Shown: positions 23,307 to 34,670 of the stretch, one piece after another
Position numbering within the stretch: the stretch's first letter is position 1
How the letters are laid out: the number at the start of each line of letters is the position of its first letter
Notes under the pieces: generated by a model
Told to the model about the DNA's origin: nothing
The model's database searches: none
Seen by the model: only the letters and a program-made list of their open reading frames with translations
Source: Odontocerum albicorne
Lineage: Eukaryota; Arthropoda; Insecta; Trichoptera; Odontoceridae
Length of the DNA: 64,000 nucleotides
NCBI GenBank assembly: GCA_949825065.1
Contig: OX463841.1
Span: 21,992,078 to 22,056,077, forward strand
Direction: 5' to 3'
Program-made: the position numbers and the translations under genes

Positions 23307-23510
23307 CTATAGGGCCTGGTGTGTAGTCTCTCCAATCCAGATTTCAACTTGGCTTGAACTCTGGTCAACTTCAGTGCTTACATATAGTCCAGTATCAGCC
23401 TCTATACAACCTCTACCTGCTTCTTCCAAGTCTTTGTATGACGATATACTGACCTTTTCTGCTACGCTGACTGGAATGGTGAATTCTAGCATTCTTATAA
23501 TACCTATGTC
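23307..23510 (-). other. Unidentified coding-like open frame
   Basis: A minus-strand frame (ATG at 23492, stop at 23307) of 61 codons has balanced, protein-like composition: L-E-F-T-I-P-V-S-V-A-E-K, then D-L-E-E-A-G-R-G-C-I-E-A-D. It is open a little upstream of the ATG. The complementary frame on the plus strand is open too. A separate plus-strand frame of 50 codons starts at 23716. I recognise no family. It lies just upstream of the sens large exon, in presumed intron, and may be a relic of a mobile element or a pseudogene. Confidence 0.3.
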
Positions 23511-23885
23511 TTAGCAACTGTAGCTGCGACATCTGTTTTCGTTAAGAAAGTTACATGTTCAGTATTTTTCGGATACTTAATATTTTACTCTAACATAACA
23601 GCGATTCTTATCATCATCATAAATATCCTATATTCTCTATCAGAACTTAGAGATACCATAAAACGTTTCCATCCAGGTTGGTTCAAGGCCTGGTACTCCA
23701 CGTTAAATTGAGTCTATGAATCCTCTACTAATACCGGTGTATGATCAAGAATGGGTTTCTAATACGATAGGCGAATCAGCTCACACAGCAACAGCTCTAC
23801 TAGGTAAGACCTGTGACGAACTGATTTCAATCATTAATTACAAATTTTATATATTTGATTTAAATTAAAACACTAATGAAAACTA

Positions 23886-24076
23886 TGTTACACTTTCCTT
23901 ATATACATTCTAACCTGGCGAGTTTATTGTCACGTGGCAATTTCTTCCAACTAACTAGAAAGATGTTAAATAACTCTGAAGTGAAAACATGACTAGTACC
24001 CTTTATAAAAACACTGGGAGTCGAACCTTCAACCATCGAGTTGGAAGATATACATTTTACCAACTAGGCACACTCT
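23886..24076 (-). mobile_element. SINE family A copy
   Basis: Tail TTACACTTTCC at the left, body hairpin ATTGTCACGTGGCAAT, B box in reverse (GGGAGTCGAACCTTC), head ending CCAACTAGGCACAC. It lies in presumed sens intron 5' of the large exon. Confidence 0.8.
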
Positions 24077-24639
24077 TATACGCACTTAAATCCTATGCTA
24101 TTCCATACATAATTCCAACTGTATCATAATCACATTAAAATTATACCCAATAACCAATTATCACACACTCTACATTCGCATCAGTCATTCATTCGAGGAT
24201 TTATAATATTACATTAAAATACCTAAGTTAAAATGTAACAATGAATTAAAATATCAAAATTATTAAGCAGTAGTCTGTTAAACGACGTTTTATTGGTTTG
24301 ATAGCTGTGACGTTCAAAATATTTTGTTCAAATAAAAAGTTTAATGATGTTAATGAACCAAAAATATATCGACCAATCTCAATACTTAAGTTATTCAAAG
24401 TCATATTTTTAACTTCATTATAATGTCAATACTAAAATGTAAAAAAATAATATCTCCCCATATCATACATAATTTTCAATACAATTTCATTTTAATCGAT
24501 AAATTCATTAACTCGAAAATTCAATTTGAAAGTAACTATCAATTGCCACATTAATAAAACAACGTATTGCTTTTCCCTCCGAATCAGGTGTTTCATCACT
24601 TGATCCCCCAATTTGTAAACTGGAGCATAACAAAATCGG

Positions 24640-24860
24640 GTCCATTGTTGCAGTCACGGGGGAGGCTTAGCCCCGCGAGCCCCTTGTGCCCGGCGCCCCC
24701 ATGTGAAATGAGCTGTATCATGTTGTGTAAAGTGTAAATTGACTTCCATCCCCCGACGACGAGGGCTGAGTCCGGGCGAGATATGCCCCCTTAATTAACG
24801 CTTTTGCGAAAGGGCGTTCGTAGCGTTCTGTCCTCTGTTTTCCGATTTCATATGCCTCGT
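24640..24860. other. GC-richer single-copy island upstream of the sens large exon
   Basis: Short GC-rich blocks (GGGGGAGGC, CCCCGCGAGCCCC, GGCGCCCCC) surround AT-richer spacers. A 32-codon minus-strand frame exists but is not exon-like. It is a candidate regulatory element about 1.5 kb upstream. Confidence 0.35.
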
Positions 24861-25099
24861 GTATGATTTGCATTGGAATCACGAATCTACTAAACTCTCT
24901 TCATTAATAATCAAAACCGGTTTTATCTGTAGTTCCCATTGAAGTTAATTTTACTTATCATGCCATGTCCTTTATGCAATATGCAGAGAGGGCAAATGTC
25001 TTCTGCTTTTTCAAAATTCGCATATCTCGCCAAACACATTTTTTTATTGATGCTTCTAACTTTACTTTCCATCAAAATCACGTCCACTTGGTCTTGCTA

Positions 25100-25340
25100 A
25101 GTTTTTATTGATTTTATAATACCGTATACACCATGTACCTTAAAACTTTATAGTTCTTACGTTTTCATTCATCTTCTCCACATGCCCAAACCATCTCAAT
25201 GATATAACCTTCACCGTGTATTACCTACTAATTTCTCCTTTCATGCTTAGAGTCACTACCAATTTTCCTCAGCACACTCAACTTTACAGAATTTATCTCA
25301 CTTTTGCCATGTTTCTTGTAAAATCCACCTTTAACTTCCA
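25100..25340 (-). pseudogene. LINE ORF2 C-terminal relic
   Basis: On the minus strand near 25200-25150, segments read I-S-L-R-W-F-G-H-V-E-K-M-N-E after correcting one frameshift. A broken V-K-L-S-V-L stretch lies upstream near 25290. Confidence 0.5.
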
Positions 25341-26266
25341 TTAGTCAAGGTGGGTGCTAATATACTATTATAGTCAAGGTGGGTGCTAATACACTTTGCT
25401 TAATTTGATACAAAGGGATTGTTGTTTGTAATATAGGATATTCGGTTTACCCTGTTTACCGTAGCAACTATTTATTGTATTGAAGTTAATTTGATAATTG
25501 TTACACCTAAATGTTTTGAATCGCTCGATTAAATTATTATTTGTTGAATAATATTCTTTATCAAAAGACTTTTTTATAGACATGTCGAAAGACTCAGGCA
25601 TCGTTCGAATTTCGATTGATATTGCAAAAATATTTGTTCACTTCATATATACCTATGTTCACTGTGAGATCTGTTTTTAAATAACGAAACTTAAAAAAAA
25701 ATAAGAACGTTGATTTTTAATTGTATAACTCTTTGCAAAAAACCTTATCTACGAGTACGTTAATTATGATCGATTTCTTGGTAATTGTTAGTTTAAATTC
25801 CGACTTGGTTTAAATTCCGATTGTTAGTTTAAATTCCGACATTGAAAAAAAGTTAAAATTGAATATCAAAACTAAAATTACAGAGTATTCATAGTTCAAT
25901 TATAGGGGTTGAAGGGGTAATTACGAGTTTGTTAAAAAAAATTGAAAAAATGCGTATCAGTCTTCGAACAATGATTTCGACTCCCCTATTTTACACCGAA
26001 TAAAATTTATCGGACTTTGCATGAAGGGGAGCACTTTTCGCTTTGGCAAGTGCAGAACAATAATAATAGTAATAACAATAAATATGTTACACCAAGCTTT
26101 ATCCATCGTCGGATAGTGAATTGAGATGATTGTCGTATTGTGATGCAGGCGTTACCCCGTGAAGCGGAACTGATGCGGGGCAAATTTGGGTGCAGGGGTA
26201 GATTAGAAATCTTAAACTTTCCTGATCTTTTTTGTTTTGTGTAAATCTAAATTGATAATCATATTA
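25341..26266. other. Unassigned DNA with a 29-bp tandem duplication
   Basis: TAGTCAAGGTGGGTGCTAAT occurs at 25342 and again at 25371. Around 25790-25850 a TTTAAATTCCGA motif is repeated three times. Nothing else is recognised. Confidence 0.4.
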
Positions 26267-27544
26267 TTAGGTGTCAACATAAGTTGTGTCCGTTTTTTTC
26301 CAAATTTAAAAATTAGCACCAAAAGTAAAACAAAATGGTAAAGGTTATACGTCATTCGAAAGAAAATTTTCTGTTCTACAAGATAATGTGATTGCTTTTA
26401 CCTTACATGTGTTATTTTATTTGATTACAAGCCTTCAAAATGGAATATCAAATAGACGAAAGTGAGCATTTTCGAAACCTCCTTCTGTTCGCGTTCAATC
26501 GAGGGAATAAAGCTGCCAAAGCTGCTCGTAATATTTGCGAAGTATACGGTGAAGATGCTATGAATGAAAGGACAGATTGTTGATGGTTTTTGCGTTTCAA
26601 AGACGGTAATTTCGACCTGAAAGACATGGAGCGTTTCGGACGATCAGTGGATTTCGATGAGGACCGCTTAAACGAAATTATTCATGAACATCCCCTTCAA
26701 ACTACCGTAGAATTGGCTGAGCAGATGAATTGTAGTTACATGACTGTATACCGCCATCTTAAATCAATGGGAAAAGTCCAAAAGTTCGGCGCTTGGGTTC
26801 CACATGTTTTGAGTGAAAACAAAAAAAATCAACGTTCGACAATTTCTGCTGGTTTGCTCGCGTGTCATCGAGCTACGCATGACCACAAGCAAAGGTTCCT
26901 TTACCGCAACATTACTGGTGATGAATAGAGCTGCCTTTATGTGAATATGAAGAAACTGAAAGAAAGGGTGAACAAGCAATGCCCAGAGCGAAACCAGATT
27001 TGCATCCGCGCAAGACGATGATTTGCATCTGGTGGAATTGGCCAGGCGTCATCCACTACGAAATACTTGAACGCAATCAGACAGTCAACGCGGAGCTATA
27101 CATTCTGCAAATGCAGCGGCTCAACACTGTAATTCAACAAAAAAGACCGGATCGGCAATATGGCGTTATTCTGCAACACGATAACGCCCGCCCTCATATC
27201 GCCAACATTACGAAAAATGCCATTCAAACGCTTGGTTGGGAAATCCTGCCACACCCTTCATATTCTCCAGACCTCGCGCCGTCGATTTACACCTTCTCCG
27301 GTCGCTTTAGAACAATTTGCGTGGCGTTTCCTTCAATAATGACGTCGAATTGCGGACATGGTTGGACGAATTCCTCGAGTCAAGACCGGAGGGTTTTTAC
27401 CGCACAGGCATTGAAAAACTTGTAGAACGTTGTAAATAATGAAGAAGAATACATTATTGACTAATTTGTTGTAATTTTTTTTTGTTGTGTACTCTTGTTC
27501 TCTTCATTTGAAAAAAAACGGACACAACGTATGTTAACACCAAA
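26267..27544 (+). mobile_element. mariner element with both ends (1278 bp)
   Basis: Terminal inverted repeats of about 35 bp (left TTAGGTGTCAACATAAGTTG, right end in reverse TTTGGTGTTAACATACGTTG) continue into GTGTCCGTTTTTTT. They are flanked by TA dinucleotides (26265-26266 and 27545-27546), the standard mariner target duplication. Length is typical of a complete mariner. The internal transposase is dead. Subfamily is uncertain; the protein looks closest to the cecropia/mellifera group. Confidence 0.9.
26440..27464 (+). pseudogene. mariner transposase, inactivated
   Basis: The gene starts at the ATG at 26440 with an N-terminal paired-type helix-turn-helix region. A TGA at 26581-26583 interrupts it. 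The next open part (26590-26928) covers the second helix-turn-helix and the linker W-V-P-H-V-L-S-E-N, then reaches T-G-D-E, which carries the first catalytic Asp. A TAG follows at once. After a frame change, 26979-27425 contains I-C-I-W-W-N-W and H-D-N-A-R-P-H with the second catalytic Asp. A single-base deletion just before the third catalytic Asp turns S-P-D-L-A-P-S-D into S-P-D-L-A-P-S-I and shifts the frame. The family's C-terminal residues reappear in another frame and end at TAA 27462-27464. Confidence 0.88.
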
Positions 27545-28108
27545 TAGTTAAATAATTATTATGCTATGAATACTTGTATTCTAGGATGTTTGCATTTTGT
27601 AGTTTAAGATTTACTGTATTTGTTTTCCCATTAAGCACGACTAAGATACAAAGCATCTTTTGTAGCACTACTTAAAATATAATTTAATGATCTGAATGTT
27701 TTGATAGGTGCCAAAAATTTTATTCCGTGGAATTGGATTATTAGTTTTATGTTAAGTTATATACTTTTCTTAAGAATTGTGGAAAAACATACATTTTATG
27801 GCTTTCAATTTTTTTCTGCACAATATAACGGAAATGTAATTGAATAAAAATACAATAGTTAGAAAAAAGTCATGGTTAGAGTTGTTTATGTATTTTTTGT
27901 ACATAAATGTATACTTACCATATTTAAAATTCGCAAAATTAAAATAAGATATTTTTGTCGTGATATATTTCATGTTGACAATAAACCAACTTTAATAACC
28001 ATCATATCTGTGGATATTATTCATTTTGGAATTGAGGAATTAGCATGGGTTTCAAATAAATAAAAAATAAATTGTTATAAATATTTGATAACATTATGGG
28101 AATTTTAG

Positions 28109-28424
28109 CCCTTTTAATCCCACGGGGCCGATTATCGCCCCCAACTAGTGTATGCGAAAAATCCCACGGGGCCGATCATCGGCCTCAAATTTTTCATACA
28201 AGTTTTTATGTTAAATGAAAAAAAAATATTAATATGGTTTTTTTTGTGAAATATGAAAATTAATTATTATTTTACACTCTACAGAAAAGTCTTCACAAAA
28301 AAATTAGGTTTTAAAATTAAATATTAACTGAAATAAAAAAATAAAATATAAACTACTGTTTTTTGCCAAAAAATGCTTGGGATTTTTCGCATATTTCATG
28401 CAAAACATACTGGGATTAAAAGGG
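28109..28424. mobile_element. piggyBac-like MITE (316 bp)
   Basis: The termini are CCCTTTTAATCCCA on the left and its exact reverse complement on the right. The right end is followed by TTAA (28425-28428) and the left is preceded by TTAG (28105-28108). This fits a piggyBac TTAA target duplication with one later change. A second, subterminal inverted pair (TGCGAAAAATCCCA near 28151 and its complement near 28377) matches the piggyBac pattern of internal repeats. GGGGCCGAT.ATCGGCC-like blocks are duplicated on the left side. There is no transposase, so this is a non-autonomous copy. Confidence 0.75.
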
Positions 28425-28428
28425 TTAA

Positions 28429-29441
28429 GAGAGGTTTAAAGCGTAACATTTCTAAAAATGCAAAATTTGATATCAGAAATTTACTAATGACCATACACAT
28501 TTATAACAACAGATCCAAAAAAACATTTTCTATCCAGATGAATAACTCAGATTAAATGACACAATTATACTCTAAACTAACAACTTATAAAATTGTGTAA
28601 CTTAAAAAAAAATCCTCAGACTGATTGGGCCCTGTCGAATGCATATGACTGCACTATTTTTTCCAGGTTATGACTTTGCTCACTTGCTTGCCCTTTGTGG
28701 ATACTTTGTAACCCCTTTGTGTAAATATGGATCTATGAATAATCAATTATTTCGACTGAATAGCAAAACATTTATTAACCTACCCCCAAAACTATGTTGT
28801 TTGTAACATTTGCAACACTAAATTGTAAATTAGCAAATCATTAGTTTTGGGTATGAGTTTTGCAATTCTTTAATTATATACGAAAATGAAATATTACATA
28901 AATAAGAATTATAAAATTCTTACATCCTTTCTAAAATGTGACACTGTGGTTTAAATGACCATGTAAGTAGGTATAGGGAACATATGTTATATGAAAAAAA
29001 TAATGTGGTCATATTTTTAGTTAGATAAATTTAGCCACATTGATAAAAAAAATACTAAAAATATAAAGAAAATTTATTGTTTAGAATCATTTCACTACTT
29101 TCAAACATGTTTTATACTTTCAAATATTCTAAATGTTATCAAATATGATTGGACTAAAATCATTTTATGATTGTGATATGTTTAAATTATGGCGCAAATG
29201 TAAAATAATATAAAATGAAATAATAAAAAAAAAATTCAATCCTAATGTTTTACTATTTTCTTTTCTTTAGTAAAATACCATTTATTGTTATTAACACTTT
29301 AGTCTTGTTTATTTTAATGATTGAGGTCCGGTCCATATTTCATGGTCCATATCACATGAATAGGATCCAGTATAATTAACACACATTTTCTAAGTGGTCG
29401 TGTCTATAGAAATGGTCAATTACTATTTCGAATGCAGCTTT
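28429..29441. other. Unassigned AT-rich DNA
   Basis: Nothing recognised. Confidence 0.35.
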
Positions 29442-29442
29442 C

Positions 29443-29556
29443 ACAACATAGAATGTTATGATTTTACAACATAAAATGTTATGATTTTACAATACAGAAT
29501 GTTATGATTTACAACATAGAATGTTATGATTTTACAACATAAAATGTTATGATTTT
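29443..29556. repeat. 23-bp minisatellite, five copies
   Basis: Unit ACAACATAGAATGTTATGAT plus TTT, with the variant ATAAAATGTTAT alternating. The third copy is 22 bp. Each unit contains a small inverted repeat (AACATA.AATGTT-like). Confidence 0.9.
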
Positions 29557-30126
29557 AGATAGCGTGGATTTGTAGAAGAATTTAATTATTCAAGCGGTGT
29601 GAAATGCAGTCGAATTACATTTCAAACAATTAACAGTATTGGTGTGGTGATAGGGAAAAGTAATTTTCGTTGAAAAAATATTCAATTCAATTAAAAGGAT
29701 TATGTTTTTGGACAGCAAAATGATTGCATGTGCATGTGATGTAGACATGTGAAAAAGGCTTTTGACAAGGATGTTACATTACTACAGGTTCTATTTGTTT
29801 AGCGTGCAGTCTGTATCAGTTAACTATATACATAAGAGTATTTTTAGATATAATATTAAAAATATATTTTCGTTTAAAATTCTATTATTTCCATATTAAA
29901 TCACATAAATACTATCTGGTGTGAAGTTTTATAAAACAAAAATGTTAACTTTTCAATTATATTATACACTAATCGTAATTCCATAGAATGAATAATAGAA
30001 AGGAAGTTTTTTTTCAAAGTAGCATTTCAATTTATAATTTTCTTTTAGAATTACTGAAAAATCTGATTTTTCAGAGTAGTGCACAATTTTTCGCAAAATT
30101 GAGTGTAAACTATGATTCTTGTTTTT

Positions 30127-30380
30127 GTTTATCACAATAGTAGTAGTACGAGTACATTTGATATCGCGCCGTTTAGTTTAGAGAGCAGACTATCCTCAAG
30201 GGCTGCTTAGTAGGTATATACTGAGACTGTTTCGGAAGCATGAATCGAGATTCGTTTATCACAATAGTAGTAGTACGAGTACATTTGATATCGCGCCGTT
30301 TAGAGAAGAGAGCAGACTATCCTCAAGGGCTGCTTAGTAGGTATATACTGAGACTGTTTCGGAAGCATGAATCGAGATTC
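30127..30380. repeat. Tandem duplication of a 127-bp unit containing a family E repeat
   Basis: Two copies of 127 bp differ at only a few bases (GTTTAGTTTAGAG against GTTTAGAGAAGAG). Each holds the reverse-orientation family E core (GCGCCGTTTAG, then GAGAGCAGACTATCCTCAAG). Confidence 0.9.
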
Positions 30381-30584
30381 GTTTTTTAATCACTGTTTTA
30401 TCGAAACTATATTTTTTAAATTAATTTTGTATCAATTAAATGCCTTTCCTAACCAAGAAAAGAATACTTACCATTCGAAATTCTTTATGCTTTTCAGCAT
30501 AGGCAAAGGTTTCTAAGAACATAAAAAAACGTATCAACGTGAGCAATGCGAGGAAGGTCTGTATTCGTCATATTGAAAGCATGT

Positions 30585-30840
30585 ACGCGCAAAAAGCTCA
30601 TTTATCGAGATTGTTATTTTCGCGCACTTTTAACAAATTAAATACGTTTGCCCGCGGCCTGGAATGATTAATTCGCAATTTGCATTTAATGAATAAATCC
30701 TGAAAGCTCGAAAAAACACGCACAATGCCCCTAATCAAACATATTCGAATATGATGTTTTGCAAAATCGAGTTTGATTAAGATTATGCTACCATTTGATT
30801 TTCTTGTATTGAAAGATGCTAATGGCACCTAAAATTGAGC
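30585..30840. other. Candidate regulatory island
   Basis: Mixed-composition sequence dense in homeodomain-type cores (ATGATTAATTCG, CATTTAATGAATAAA, CTAATCAAAC, TTTGATTAAG). It is not part of any repeat family seen here. A 76-codon minus-strand frame across it shows no motif. The density of such cores in a presumed sens intron or flank suggests an enhancer. This is inference only. Confidence 0.35.
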
Positions 30841-31102
30841 ATATTTGATTTCAATTGATCATTTAAAAAAGGTCTTTCAACGTAAATTATATTTTCCAAT
30901 AATTTGTTTTTTTTTATTATAATTTTTTTCATCAATAATGACGAGAATTGACATTACAAGGTACTCGTATAAAGATCAATGTTCAACAAAGGCTGGAGCA
31001 AGTTCGACAGTTTGTGTCATGGTAGAGTTACATTTTTCAGCTGTGCGATAAAAAAAACGCCGGAATTAGAAAATTGAAACAATGATAATATTCATTTAAA
31101 AT

Positions 31103-31238
31103 ATTCCACTTATACGATTTTACTGTTGCGGCTTAAGTTTTGAGCTACTTTACCGAGCAAACTATTAGCTTGATGAAGAGCTCGGTAGAGTACCTCAAAA
31201 CTCGAGTCGCGATAATAAACTCGTATTAGTGGAATTTA
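31103..31238. repeat. Foldback element of about 135 bp
   Basis: The arms (31103-31160 and 31176-31238) begin ATTCCACTTATACG and, in reverse, ATTCCACTAATACG. They share GTTTTGAG.TACT.TACCGAGC and are separated by about 15 nt. Arm identity is roughly three quarters or better, with scattered mismatches. A small MITE is likely. Confidence 0.75.
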
Positions 31239-31979
31239 CAAAATACATTTTATCTGAATTATCATTACGGAGTTCCACAAAATAAGGTCGGAGACATTTA
31301 ATAAAAAAAACTGTATTTTTTTATAGTTTGGTATAGTTATAAACGCATATGATATAAAGGAATGAAGAAAGTATGAAATAATTGGGATTGAAAGAAGATA
31401 TAGCATAAAATATAAAGCATGGTACATTGAGATATTTTGTGATACGTAAAAAAATGAATAGTAAAATATTACTACATGAATACAAATTTTATTTAAGTAG
31501 GAAAGAAAGTACGGTATATTCGGGAAGACATAAAAACGTGGCAAGACTAAAAAAATAAGTGAACAGGGTAAAGTCTTAAAATAGGAGATTTTGTATGAAG
31601 TGGAGATTTTGATGAAGCAAAAGTGAATGAGGATAAAATGAAAAGGAGACATGTCCTCTTTCATCATCACTTATGCCCATATTGGGGTAGGTAGAGAAAA
31701 CTGATTTCCATTTCATTTTAGCCTGATATACATCTTTTATCTTTGGCACGCCTATTTATTTCAAGAAATCATATATTGTGTTACAAACATTTCATAGAAT
31801 GCTCTAATTTTTACCGCGTGTGTCTTACTTTCAACCCAATATGGCGTGGCGTGATGGTGACGATTGTGATGTTATAAAAAAGTATTCAAAATCTTCAAAC
31901 GCTGTGCTCTAATCTCGAGGCGTTTCCATTCGAATTACGGCAGAACATAAAACTTAATAAGCCAGCGCATATGAAAACA

Positions 31980-32345
31980 AATCTAAACCTGAATGGTACA
32001 TGGTCCTCAAGACGGCCGTATTTATTTCCAGAGGCGGTTGTACCACCGTCTACCGTATTGAATATTCACCTGCCCTCAGAGGTTTGCGCTCTGTACATAT
32101 ACACACGACACAATAAATAACGGTGTTTACCCATGCCGACCCTGGACACGGGGGAATTCCCGCTAAACTATAAAACGAAACTCGGCTCGGCTTCCTTGAA
32201 TCGTATTGTGTTTTATGGAAAATCTTTGTTTCCAACCAAGTCTTCTTCCGGACTAGTTTATGTGAGCTGTTTCCCTAAAGTCCCCTGTGGCCAACATTTT
32301 GTGTTTTGTCAACCCATATGACACTCGAGTCTTGATTGATTGTCA
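31980..32345. other. GC-richer single-copy island
   Basis: Overlapping 61- and 62-codon frames on opposite strands do not look like genes. It has no match to the repeats in the window. Possible conserved non-coding DNA. Confidence 0.3.
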
Positions 32346-33952
32346 GGTGTTTTCCTGAAGATGCATGGAGTGGAAGGTATGCCGATTAATATTTAACGAA
32401 TGTTGGGATTTTTCTGGTATAAAAGTTTTGCATACGTACTTGTTTCATTGTTAAGGCGAAGAGAAATTGTCTGGAAAACAGAATGTCTAATGGTTGACAT
32501 GCCTTTTAAGTTTATTGCTTTTCTACTTTCGAGCTTTGAACTAATCAAAAGGTTTTAAAAATACATTTAAGAAAATCATACTAAAGTTTGACATATCTTA
32601 AAATATAAGAAACAATATATTTTAGAAACGGTAATTAGTTTAAGGTCTCTGAGATTCACGCTTTCTTTGAAATATATTTTAACATTTGACGATCAAGATG
32701 CAGATAAATATATAAATTGCAGTTTGATTTTTTCTGAACAAAATTGAAACGTTTTTTTTCTTTTTTTTTTACAAAAATAAATCTTATTTTTAATCAAGTG
32801 CTCGTTTTTATATTCCACATTTCAATATTTTAAAATGTAAAGTCGGCCAAGCGAAGCTACATGTAAATTAGCAATACTTGCTCTTTTTGAAATTCTAGTA
32901 TTGATTTATTATTTCATTAAAAAAAAACTGAACGTTGCTCTCCAATTGATATCACATATTCGTGAATTTATACCAAGTAAAAAATACTTTATATCATCAT
33001 GTGACGAAATCAAATCATATAATGCAAAATACAAAATTATAATATCAAAGAAATTTAAGTATCTGTGCACATAAATTTAAGTATGTGCACATAAAAAGCA
33101 AACAAATAAATAATAATAATGCTCTTGGTTATATTAAAAAAATAACGTACGTGATTGTAGTCGAAAAAACTCGGAATTGTTCATGTCCGTATTCACTTGA
33201 AAGAAAAAACTTAAAAGTCTATTGGAAGTAAAGTTATTCTAATTGGATCATTTAAAATCGTTTTAACCTTTACATGAATATCTTATTCTTTAGTTTACGT
33301 TTAAATGACAAATATTGTAAATTACAACACGATTTATATAAAAATAAAGAATTTGAAAAAAATGAGTACCAGTGGTGTGAGTGTCAATGAGATTTCGTTG
33401 ATAAACCAAATTTTGTAGGTTGATAATTAAAAATCATAAGGCGATGTTGTGAATGCATTGAAATAAAGCTAACTATCGTACGAATAACATATAACGTATA
33501 CAGAAAACTGGTCATGCGAAATTTTCGGATTAAAGCGATGCAATTTCCTTCTTCTTCTTAGGAGTATATGGATAAAAGCGCATAGCGCAATATTAACTTA
33601 GATATAACATTATTTTGTACGGAGTCATTTGCGTCCAACTAATAAAAACCATCCATCTATTAACAATTCTATGAATTCACATGCATCTTTACCTTTATTA
33701 ATTCTTTAGAGTGAGTTTGAATTGATTCGTAGAACACAATTTTAATTCCCAATGTATACTGATATTTAGAATCAAAGTAGTAACTTGACTTTTCACGTTA
33801 CCAATTAAAAAATAATTAATAAAGATAACACCTAGAAAATTCTGTCATCTTTTTTAAAAAAAATCAATCTAACCGAGAATTAAAAGTATTAAAGAGAAAC
33901 ATTTTGATACCGTTTAAAAAAGAAATTATAATTTACCCGGGTGTATAATTTG
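32346..33952. other. Unassigned AT-rich DNA
   Basis: Nothing recognised apart from a short duplicated AAATTTAAGTAT...GTGCACATAAA segment near 33055-33098. Confidence 0.35.
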
Positions 33953-34090
33953 ACGACCTTAGTGACCTAGTTAATAAGACGTTTGACGTCCAGCCGAGGG
34001 TTTCGGGTTCGATTCCTGATGAAACCAAAAAAATAAATTAAAAAACATCCCAGTCCGGTGAAAGGAATTAATAATTAAAGCGTCTTAAAA
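33953..34090 (+). mobile_element. SINE family A copy, 3'-truncated
   Basis: Complete tRNA-like head (GTGACCTAGTTAATAAGACG, then GGGTTCGATTCCTGATG), a short A-rich linker and the start of the body (CCCAGTCCGGTGAAA). The hairpin and tail are missing. Confidence 0.75.
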
Positions 34091-34112
34091 ATAATCTTTC
34101 GATATTTGGTTC

Positions 34113-34670
34113 AGAATGGTTATGATCATGTTGAAAATATTGTTAAATAGCGTGAAAGAAACAATGCCTTATTTGATGCAACACGATAATAATAGTTTAT
34201 ACGGTAGTACACCGAGACCTATGCAAGTCATCTTGGAGCTCCCTACTGTTGTTTTAAAAATGGACATGGAACAAAATTATTTCTTAACACGCGAAACGAC
34301 AAAAATGGGAAAATATGAAAAGCGCTCGTGACATCTTGCTCGACGTTCGCTTATGGCGACTCTGTGACGAAAGCGCTAGAGCGCGGTGGGCTTTGGAGCA
34401 TCGGGTGTGGGACAGGGGGGTATGTTTGCTCACGTGGCTCATACTGTGCACCACACGGCAAGTTTACCCAATAAAATATGCATTTTTATCTGTGTTTGGA
34501 CAACATGTATCACCGCAGTGTACCTACAACGTACCAACCGCCAGCGCCTTGGTTTGCCAACACGGAGGAATATCCTGGTGGACACGGAACTACGCGAGAG
34601 GGTGAGATACGCCTGTGTTTTTGATGAAGTGTATTTTGTTTCAGGCAACGTTCATTCGTGTTTAGTTTAG
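34113..34670 (+). other. Unidentified region with overlapping open frames
   Basis: Plus-strand frames at 34116-34331 (71 codons), 34315-34605 (96) and 34386-34670 (94) overlap in a stretch that becomes GC-richer after 34310. I recognise no domain in any of them. It could be a decayed coding element or a GC-rich non-coding island. Confidence 0.25.

Noticed and set aside
24640..24860. First sens exon
   Set aside because: The minus-strand frame here is short and ends in a stop without a donor in the right phase. The block at 48323-48433 fits better.
31236..31670. 144-codon minus-strand frame
   Set aside because: It is AT-driven, rich in Ile, Phe, Ser and Tyr, and lacks any domain. Its beginning overlaps a short LINE 3' end remnant (31660-31720), so the start codon is not meaningful.
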